Of a DNA stretch of 64,000 nucleotides, positions 63,620 to 64,000 are shown piece by piece. This stretch comes from Aporrectodea caliginosa (taxonomy: Eukaryota; Annelida; Clitellata; Crassiclitellata; Lumbricidae). The notes below the pieces were generated by a model. That model was not told the origin of the DNA, did not search any database, and worked only from the letters and a program-made list of their open reading frames with translations. The stretch is taken from the NCBI GenBank assembly GCA_020284085.1, contig JACEVL010000145.1, forward strand, positions 1,235,983 through 1,299,982, given 5' to 3'. A program made the position numbers and the translations under genes. Every line of letters begins with the position of its first letter. The first letter of the stretch is position 1.

Positions 63620-63656
63620 GACACCTTTAAAAACAATTTCTATTCGGGTATATATA
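63620..63656 (+). promoter_or_regulatory. Module B
   Basis: GACACCTTTAAAAAC at 63620 with TATATATATT at 63649 (offset 29). An A-like segment (AAAGTCAACGTAAACG) follows at about 63700. Confidence 0.45.
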
Positions 63657-63696
63657 TTGTGCTTTATCTAATACGATGAATTCTTTGCGACACGAC

Positions 63697-63910
63697 AGTG
63701 AAAGTCAACGTAAACGAACGGTTAAAAGTAATAGAAATAGCAAATGACTATAGAAACTATGATTATAATTCTTCTGATCATTATGATGTTCAAAAGAAAA
63801 TAATTGCCATTATTTATAAACGTTTAAGAGGATTGTTGAGATGTGATTGGAATGTCTCCAGAGATGGTGCATTCTTCACATAGTAGCGAAGACTTTTCCA
63901 CGCAGTGGGT
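63697..63910 (+). repeat. Repeat, partner at 29140-29345
   Basis: See partner. A 61-codon frame is open here but not in the partner. Confidence 0.5.
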
Positions 63911-63914
63911 CCAG

Positions 63915-63980
63915 CGATTGGGGTAGAAAACTACCCCACTTCGTCCTCCGTTTCTCGAAACGGAGCTTCGGCCTCCGAAG
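63915..63980. repeat. Twin short palindromes at the window edge
   Basis: CCGTTTCTCGAAACGG (about 63946-63961) and CTTCGGCCTCCGAAG (about 63964-63978) lie side by side. ATGTCTCCAGAGATG occurs on both sides (63851 and 63986), so the segment may be a fresh insertion or tandem duplication cut by the window end. Confidence 0.5.
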
Positions 63981-64000
63981 GTTAAATGTCTCCAGAGATG

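Overview
This window looks like intergenic or heterochromatic DNA from an animal, most likely a marine invertebrate. The evidence is several non-LTR retrotransposon fragments with reverse-transcriptase motifs and simple-repeat tails, tRNA-derived SINEs, cut-and-paste elements with clean target-site duplications (hAT, piggyBac, Mutator-like, mariner-like), long trinucleotide microsatellites, and TTAGGG-type repeats inside one element. I cannot name the species. I recognise no intact host protein-coding gene: every ORF with a recognisable product is a decayed transposon gene, and most other long ORFs are microsatellite translations.

The dominant signal is a set of short non-coding modules repeated on both strands across the whole window. 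Module B is a bipartite promoter-like motif, GACACCTTTAAAT followed by a TATA box. In about 55 hand-counted copies the T of TATA lies 27-31 nt after the first base of GACACC, and in about 35 of them exactly 29 nt after, although the sequence between varies. This resembles the PSE plus TATA layout of snRNA-type (SNAPc-dependent) small-RNA promoters. Module A, about 40 bp, usually lies 30-90 bp downstream on the same strand. It forms a two-part hairpin whose stems change in a compensatory way between copies (GTCGTC/GACGAC, CGGCGG/CTGCCG, GACGTC/GATGTC) and it ends in GTTAAAC. Module C, about 105 bp, ends in the same kind of hairpin (GACGCT/AGTGTC) and carries (ACT)n or (AC)n tails. It is a mobile, SINE-like unit, shown by 12- and 23-bp flanking duplications and by empty paralogous sites. 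Some A-B-A blocks are joined to a LINE-type 3' tail and others to module C at the same junction, as in a modular retroposon. I infer either a large family of small-RNA-like transcription units or a retroposon family that amplified them; transcription has not been shown.

Layout: 0-6 kb holds a microsatellite, a possible 8-bp-TSD element, a piggyBac relic, modules and an RT relic. 7-16 kb holds LINE fragments, a hAT element of GGGTAC repeats and composite retroposons. 16-20 kb has dense modules and a 640-bp trinucleotide microsatellite. 21.8-24.1 kb is the best LINE, 5'-truncated and frameshifted. 24-36 kb is a long run of modules. 36.5-37.3 kb is a Mutator-like relic. 38.9-41.7 kb is a tandem duplication of a 1.4-kb module-bearing block, with further copies at 26.5 and 55.2 kb. 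42.7-45 kb has a hAT and two tRNA-SINEs. 44.9-52.85 kb and 57.7-61.15 kb are two copies of one segmental duplication; the first is enlarged by a telomere-repeat-bearing TIR element and by a Mutator-like element that itself contains a piggyBac. 62.3-63.3 kb is another RT relic.
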